The position numbers and the translations under genes were made by a program. The notes below the pieces were generated by a model. That model was not told the origin of the DNA and made no database searches. It saw only the letters and a list, made by a program, of their open reading frames with translations. Shown in pieces: positions 14,914-18,226 of a DNA stretch of 18,226 nt (positions are counted from its first letter, which is position 1; the number at the start of each line of letters is the position of its first letter). This DNA comes from UBA10324 sp038326325 (GTDB taxonomy: Bacteria; Bacteroidota; Bacteroidia; Chitinophagales; UBA10324), in NCBI GenBank assembly GCA_038326325.1, contig JBBQJW010000042.1, positions 1 through 18,226 on the forward strand, given 5' to 3'.

Positions 14914-15393
14914 GTGGCAATCATTCTAAAAAATATTTTCAAACATGAATCGCAGAAAGAAATTCTTGACAGATTAAACAATCTGAAAAGTGATTCGGTT
15001 GGTTTGTGGGGAGTGATGAACGCGAGTCAGATGTTACACCACTTGACAATGGCAAATCAGATTGTTTTGGGCGAAATTACTCTTCCTGACAAAAGTAGAT
15101 TTTTATCGCGCACCTTTTTTTGGTGGATGACTTATTTGAATATGCGCCCGAGTGTTACACGCCTGAAAAAGAAATCGCTTCGGACTTATAAGGAAGTTGA
15201 CATCGTTCGAAATAAAATTTCAGTTCAAGATTTTGAAACAGAGAAACAATTATTTATTCAAAAATTAAATCAGGTTATCGCTTCAAATAAATTCCCTAAA
15301 CAACATCCTCTTTTTGGTTCAATAAAAAAAAGTGGCTGGGGTCGCTGGGTTTATGTTCATTGCGATTATCATCTGGTACAGTTTGGGGTGTGA
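14914..15393 (+). CDS. DUF1569 family DinB-like protein
   Basis: A 159-residue protein of the DUF1569 family, a branch of the DinB-like four-helix metal-binding fold whose biochemical role is unknown. The family pattern is present: L-W-G-V-M-N-A-S-Q-M-L-H-H-L near residues 31-44 giving His42/43, then H-P-L-F-G and the C-terminal H149-C-D-Y-H153-L-V-Q-F-G; these histidines are the likely metal ligands. The start is doubtful. The only canonical start before the conserved region is GTG at 14914, which lies in an intergenic repeat; a TAA stops the frame at 14896-14898. The native start may have been replaced by the repeat. A strong terminator follows. Confidence 0.8.
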   Translation: MAIILKNIFKHESQKEILDRLNNLKSDSVGLWGVMNASQMLHHLTMANQIVLGEITLPDKSRFLSRTFFWWMTYLNMRPSVTRLKKKSLRTYKEVDIVRNKISVQDFETEKQLFIQKLNQVIASNKFPKQHPLFGSIKKSGWGRWVYVHCDYHLVQFGV

Positions 15394-15400
15394 AAAATAC

Positions 15401-15436
15401 AAAACCCCATCACGAAAAATTTCGTGATGGGGTTTT
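15401..15436. terminator. Bidirectional terminator with a long perfect stem
   Basis: AAAACCCCATCACGAAA (15401-15417) is the exact inverse of TTTCGTGATGGGGTTTT (15420-15436). The stem has about 16 bp with a tiny loop and A- and T-runs at its ends. It serves the convergent DUF1569 gene and the minus-strand membrane protein gene. Confidence 0.92.
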
Positions 15437-15520
15437 TAGTTTAGCTAACAGATAATAAATCCGATTTTTTTTGAGTGCGATTGCAAATTGCCCACAACTG
15501 AATCATTAATATAAACTAAT

Positions 15521-15862
15521 TCACAATGGTTTTTTTCTCTGTATTTTAATTTTATGTATAGCAAAAGCATAATAATGAATTAAAAGATACAGAATAGCAA
15601 AAGTTATTGGTAATAAAAGAAAACGAAACCAATATGAATTAAAGAAAATAAAATTGTTTAATTTTTTATAGGTTACAAGTTCTGAAATAAATTTTGAAAA
15701 GAAAATAGAACCTAACGAAACTGATAATAAAAATGCAAATTTTTCAATGGCTGAATATGTTATAAATTTTGCATTATCCCCTATTCTTTGATAATCAAAC
15801 CTATGTAGATAGTGGCTTGTAAGGAGGCATCCCACCCAAATTAAAAAATTTATTAGTTCCAT
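15521..15862 (-). CDS. Small membrane protein, possible partner of the upstream lipoprotein
   Basis: A 113-residue protein with no family I recognise. It has three hydrophobic segments, about residues 4-19, 40-58 and 78-100, and ends in a basic tail (K-I-K-I-Q-R-K-K-P). It is therefore an integral inner-membrane protein. It begins 18 bases after the stop of the glycine-rich lipoprotein gene on the same strand, so they form one unit. A small multi-pass membrane protein directly after a possibly membrane-active protein is the layout of bacteriocin immunity genes, but nothing in the sequence proves this. Confidence 0.7.
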   Translation of the reverse strand: MELINFLIWVGCLLTSHYLHRFDYQRIGDNAKFITYSAIEKFAFLLSVSLGSIFFSKFISELVTYKKLNNFIFFNSYWFRFLLLPITFAILYLLIHYYAFAIHKIKIQRKKPL

Positions 15863-15880
15863 TTTTGTTTTATTTAGTAA

Positions 15881-16684
15881 TTATAAAAAGAAATAGTCAA
15901 TTAATGCACCTACTCCAGAAGAAGCTAAACCATCGATTACAGCACTCCCTATTCCAATACAAACAGCTCCTCCAGGACCAAAAATTAAGGCTCCGCCAGC
16001 AATGGCTCCCCAAGTTGCGTGAACACCCCCAACTATAGCACCCGTTGCATCAGCACCAGCAATGCAACCCCAACAAATTGAAGGATCTAAACTCCAGTTA
16101 TTTAAATTTGTTTCATCATGCCAATATATGCAACTATTTCTTAAAATAGCACAATAAATCAAAGGTAAGTTTTTTTCATTTTCTCTCATGTTAGAGTGAA
16201 TAATACTATTTTCAACTCCAATTATATTATCAATAATATTTTCAAAAGAAGCGGTTGAAGCACTATCTAAGTTATGCTTCGCCGAATTAATAAACTGTAT
16301 TTGATCGTGAGTCAATGAATCTAAGTAATTAGTACTATCACTTTCAAAATTGCTGAGAAGATCTTCAATATTCGCTCTATAAGTATTTGCATTAAATGAT
16401 TCAGGCGGATTATTATTGATTGTTTCTATAAAAAATTCTTCTGTTAAATCATTTACAGAACTTTTTACAGTAGAAATAGAAGTAGAGTCAATATCTTCTC
16501 TATGTTCCAATATAAAATCTAATCCATCATTGTGCATCTTGCCAATCCAATCGTATTGATTATTTGTTTCAAAGCGAAATGAAATTACATTATTTAATTT
16601 CACTTCACTTTTCATTTCAACTTTATTACAAGAAATAGTTATAAGTATTAAAGAAATTAAAGCAATTAAATTTTTCTTTTGCAT
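15881..16684 (-). CDS. Lipoprotein with glycine-zipper-like C-terminus
   Basis: A 267-residue lipoprotein without a family I can name. The signal peptide (MQKKNLIALISLILIT) ends in lipobox I-S-C19. Residues 20-200 are polar and mostly helical, rich in Asn, Asp, Ser and Glu. Then C204-W-G-C207 introduces a hydrophobic region of about 55 residues (208-262) full of Gly and Ala with G-x-x-x-G spacing, such as G-A-I-V-G-G, G-A-I-A-G-G-A and G-P-G-G-A. This resembles the membrane-inserting part of class II bacteriocins and glycine-zipper proteins. Five cysteines after the lipobox (178, 185, 204, 207, 242) could form disulfides. The gene is more AT-rich than the core genes. Toxin or envelope-stress roles are both possible. 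Confidence 0.75.
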   Translation of the reverse strand: MQKKNLIALISLILITISCNKVEMKSEVKLNNVISFRFETNNQYDWIGKMHNDGLDFILEHREDIDSTSISTVKSSVNDLTEEFFIETINNNPPESFNANTYRANIEDLLSNFESDSTNYLDSLTHDQIQFINSAKHNLDSASTASFENIIDNIIGVENSIIHSNMRENEKNLPLIYCAILRNSCIYWHDETNLNNWSLDPSICWGCIAGADATGAIVGGVHATWGAIAGGALIFGPGGAVCIGIGSAVIDGLASSGVGALIDYFFL

Positions 16685-16725
16685 GATCTTATAATTTTAA
16701 AAGAATTTTAAAAAAATTATTGCGC

Positions 16726-16802
16726 CTACTCGTTTAAAGCAATTTCGGCATCCAGCTTTTTTATTGTTATTTTCTGTTTTCTAGTGACAGGTCTTTATGC
16801 AT
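16726..16802 (-). pseudogene. Possible short peptide gene with perfect Shine-Dalgarno and a frameshift
   Basis: On the minus strand AAGGAGGT stands 6 bases before an ATG (16802-16800), an excellent ribosome site that is rare in Bacteroidota. The frame stops after 11 codons (16767). A -1 shift at the A-run just before the stop would extend it by 14 codons to a TAG at 16726, giving MHKDLSLENRK followed by ITIKKLDAEIALNE. That composite resembles the leader part of Bacteroidota peptide precursors (L-S-L, then K-x-T-I-x-K-L). It could be a decayed precursor, a programmed frameshift or chance. It lies 41 bases upstream of the lipoprotein gene. Confidence 0.3.
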
Positions 16803-16866
16803 ATTGGTACCTCCTTTTTTTTATTTTACGATTTAAATTTCAACTGTTACACTTCTGAATCATTTT

Positions 16867-17460
16867 TTAAATCACCACCAAATTACTTTTTTGCCCAACT
16901 TCTATATTGTTGAGCACATAAAAAGCATAGTAGCTCGCGCCTACTCCAATATCAACAGTATCAATGTAAGGGTTGCTGGTATCGAGCGCAAGAAATACAT
17001 AGGGCAAACCGGTGCCCTTCGATTTGTAAATATTTACACCATCAAAAAAACCTTTCAGGTTAAAATCAATACGCCATCCGCTCGGGTCTTTTTTACCGGT
17101 TAGTTCGGATTGGCTGGTAGCGGGGTCGGTACTGTTTTCGTCGCCCACAATTCCTAAATCTTCACCTATTGACGGAGTATAAGCCGGATGCGTTTTAATC
17201 CGTTTAACAGTAGCTCGAATCAGTTTTTCGGCAGCGGTTATCTTTGTTGTGGCAGCATTTACCGCCGCTTCCTTGGTGGTGATGGCGGCATCTATGGCAA
17301 CGACAGAATTAATAATGTCCTGCGCCTGAGTTTGCGCTGCGGTTATTTCGCCTGCGGTCATGCCAAGGGTTGCACCTTGCGTGGCAATTTTGGTTTTAAA
17401 AGTGCCCGACCAAGTGCTTTTTTCAGCATTCTTGGTTTTAATGTAATCTCTCTTTGCCAT
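16867..17460 (-). CDS. Orphan two-domain protein downstream of a 21-bp array
   Basis: A 197-residue soluble protein with no signal peptide. Residues about 35-90 are two long alanine-rich helices. A conserved-looking hinge R-I-K-T-H-P-A-Y-T-P-S-I-G-E-D-L-G-I-V-G (87-106) follows, and residues about 127-197 look like a beta-sandwich of fibronectin type III kind, ending Y-Y-A-F-Y-V-L-N-N and G-Q-K-S-N-L-V-V-I. I have an impression that the hinge phrase recurs in uncharacterised Bacteroidota proteins, but cannot search. It starts MAKRD, like the MADR of the orphan at 5037, and both genes have a 21-bp-period array upstream. No function can be assigned. Confidence 0.75.
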   Translation of the reverse strand: MAKRDYIKTKNAEKSTWSGTFKTKIATQGATLGMTAGEITAAQTQAQDIINSVVAIDAAITTKEAAVNAATTKITAAEKLIRATVKRIKTHPAYTPSIGEDLGIVGDENSTDPATSQSELTGKKDPSGWRIDFNLKGFFDGVNIYKSKGTGLPYVFLALDTSNPYIDTVDIGVGASYYAFYVLNNIEVGQKSNLVVI

Positions 17461-17520
17461 TGTTTGGGTTGTTTTGGTTTAGTTAAAAAATGATTAAAAA
17501 TGAGTTTTTGAGTTTAATTC

Positions 17521-17792
17521 GCACATCTGGCTGAACCAAGTGCGCTTTTGGGAGTGGCAAATGCACTTTTGATAGAGCGATGCGCACATTTGGCTCATCC
17601 ATTTGCACCACTGACTTAACCATGTGTGCGTTTGTAACTGTAATTGCATATATGACTGAGTCAAATGCACATTTCTTCTGTTCATTGGTTTGAATGAATA
17701 AACCAAACGCACTTTTGGAACAGCGAAAAGTTTGGTTAAAAAAAAGATGGAAAATTGTGTGAGAAAAAAAAGTGCGCTCAGAAACGCGAACG
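17521..17792 (-). repeat. Second 21-bp-period array, upstream of the 16867-17460 gene
   Basis: On the plus strand GCAC or a near variant recurs at 17521, 17542, 17563, 17584, 17605, 17626, 17646, 17667, 17709 and, more weakly, 17772. All steps are 21 or multiples of 21 except one of 20. The unit consensus is GCACATTTGGCT, G, AGCCAAAT, whose second part is nearly palindromic (TTGGCT and AGCCAA). About 13 unit lengths fit. The array ends some 60 bases before the ATG of the minus-strand gene at 17460. A reading frame through it (17494-17712) is an artefact of the period; a one-base deletion in one unit breaks any coding phase. Confidence 0.8.
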
Positions 17793-17820
17793 GAATAATT
17801 TGTTGTGCAATAATTTTTAT

Positions 17821-17876
17821 TCGAACCTCGAACCTCGAACCTCGAACCTCGAACCTCGAACCTCGAACCTCGAATT
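17821..17876. repeat. Heptanucleotide tandem repeat TCGAACC
   Basis: Seven perfect copies of TCGAACC (17821-17869) followed by TCGAATT. Perfect short repeats of this kind arise by slippage and may vary in number between strains. It lies in the non-coding gap between the array and the PH-like gene, with no gene crossing it. The rest of 17793-17962 is AT-rich and shows nothing I can name. Confidence 0.95.
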
Positions 17877-17962
17877 AATAGTTATGGATGAGTAGCTTTT
17901 CATAACAAATAGTAGTGCAAATTTATATAATTTCTGAAATAAACAAATACAAAAAAAAATTT

Positions 17963-18226
17963 CTAGTTCAAACTCGTCTCATCAGGTTTCACTTTCTCCA
18001 ATACAAATGGGTCAACATAAGAGCCTATGGCTTCTTTAATGAGCTGATCAACTTTTCGAACATCAGGAATTAATTCAAAACCGGGAATAGTTCCGCTTGC
18101 AAAGAAAAATTTCCCAAACAACCATGGCCAAATAGGATTCGTGCTGCCGAATAAAATAAATCCGCTCCCGTCCTTCTCTTCTGTAAAATCCAATTGCTCA
18201 ATATCTTTTAACGGAAGTGTTCTAAA
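17963..18226 (-). CDS. C-terminal end of a PH-domain-like protein (cut by window edge)
   Basis: The reading frame is open to the right edge of the window, so this is the last 87 codons of a longer gene. A TTG at 18193 is not needed as a start. The product runs L-P-L-K-D-I-E-Q-L-D-F, then G-S-G-F-I-L-F-G-S, W-P-W-L-F-G, I-P-G-F-E-L-I-P-D-V-R-K-V-D-Q-L-I. This beta-strand pattern with a final helix is that of bacterial PH-like domains, often membrane-associated and of unknown function. The remaining N-terminal part is not visible. Confidence 0.65.
   Translation of the reverse strand, partial: FRTLPLKDIEQLDFTEEKDGSGFILFGSTNPIWPWLFGKFFFASGTIPGFELIPDVRKVDQLIKEAIGSYVDPFVLEKVKPDETSLN

Noticed and set aside
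17494..17712. A 72-codon minus-strand frame with heptad-like W-x-S-Q repeats
   Set aside because: The pattern is the translation of a 21-bp DNA repeat. The best-conserved units are in different phases because of a one-base deletion, so selection is not on protein.

Overview
The window looks like chromosomal DNA of a member of the Bacteroidota, probably an uncultured Chitinophagales/Sphingobacteriales-type lineage. The evidence is a protein with a type IX secretion (T9SS) C-terminal sorting domain, the gene run bamD-rpoZ-coaBC-DUF4835 in the order typical of that phylum, TAnnTTTG promoter boxes instead of E. coli -10 boxes, and almost no Shine-Dalgarno sites. It is moderately AT-rich. The lineage below phylum is inference.

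Left end (1-4113): a restriction/defence block. It holds a type IIG-like adenine methyltransferase with a nuclease-like N-terminus, a small GxxExxY nuclease-fold gene flanked by 44-bp inverted repeats, a relic second copy of the methyltransferase 3' end, and an Mrr-type restriction endonuclease with an N-terminal PUA/EVE-like region. The duplicated 3' end suggests that one methyltransferase allele replaced another around the GxxExxY cassette.

Middle-left (4114-7983): a gene-poor stretch with terminators and a 43-residue membrane microprotein, then an AT-rich array with an exact 21-bp period leading into an orphan 223-residue helical protein, then a T9SS-exported beta-propeller-like protein. 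A 380-bp non-coding region follows, rich in hairpins and palindromes and ending in the bamD promoter.

Core (7984-15393): tightly overlapping bamD-rpoZ-coaBC-DUF4835 on the plus strand, convergent with rpsO-pnp on the minus strand across a strong bidirectional terminator. Divergent from rpsO is an osmC-queD pair, then a DUF1569 DinB-like gene and a second strong bidirectional terminator.

Right end (15521-18226, minus strand): a lipoprotein with a glycine-zipper-like C-terminus followed by a small membrane protein (a toxin/immunity-like layout, inferred), a possible broken peptide gene with a perfect Shine-Dalgarno, an orphan 197-residue protein preceded by a second 21-bp-period array, a heptanucleotide tandem repeat, and the C-terminal end of a PH-domain-like protein cut by the window edge.

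The most unusual signals are: (1) two different arrays that share an exact 21-bp period, each directly upstream of an orphan gene whose product begins MA-D/K-R; (2) the octamer TGTTACAC, about 15 copies on both strands and in all reading frames, roughly one per 1.2 kb; and (3) the GxxExxY inverted-repeat cassette between two diverged copies of the methyltransferase terminus.
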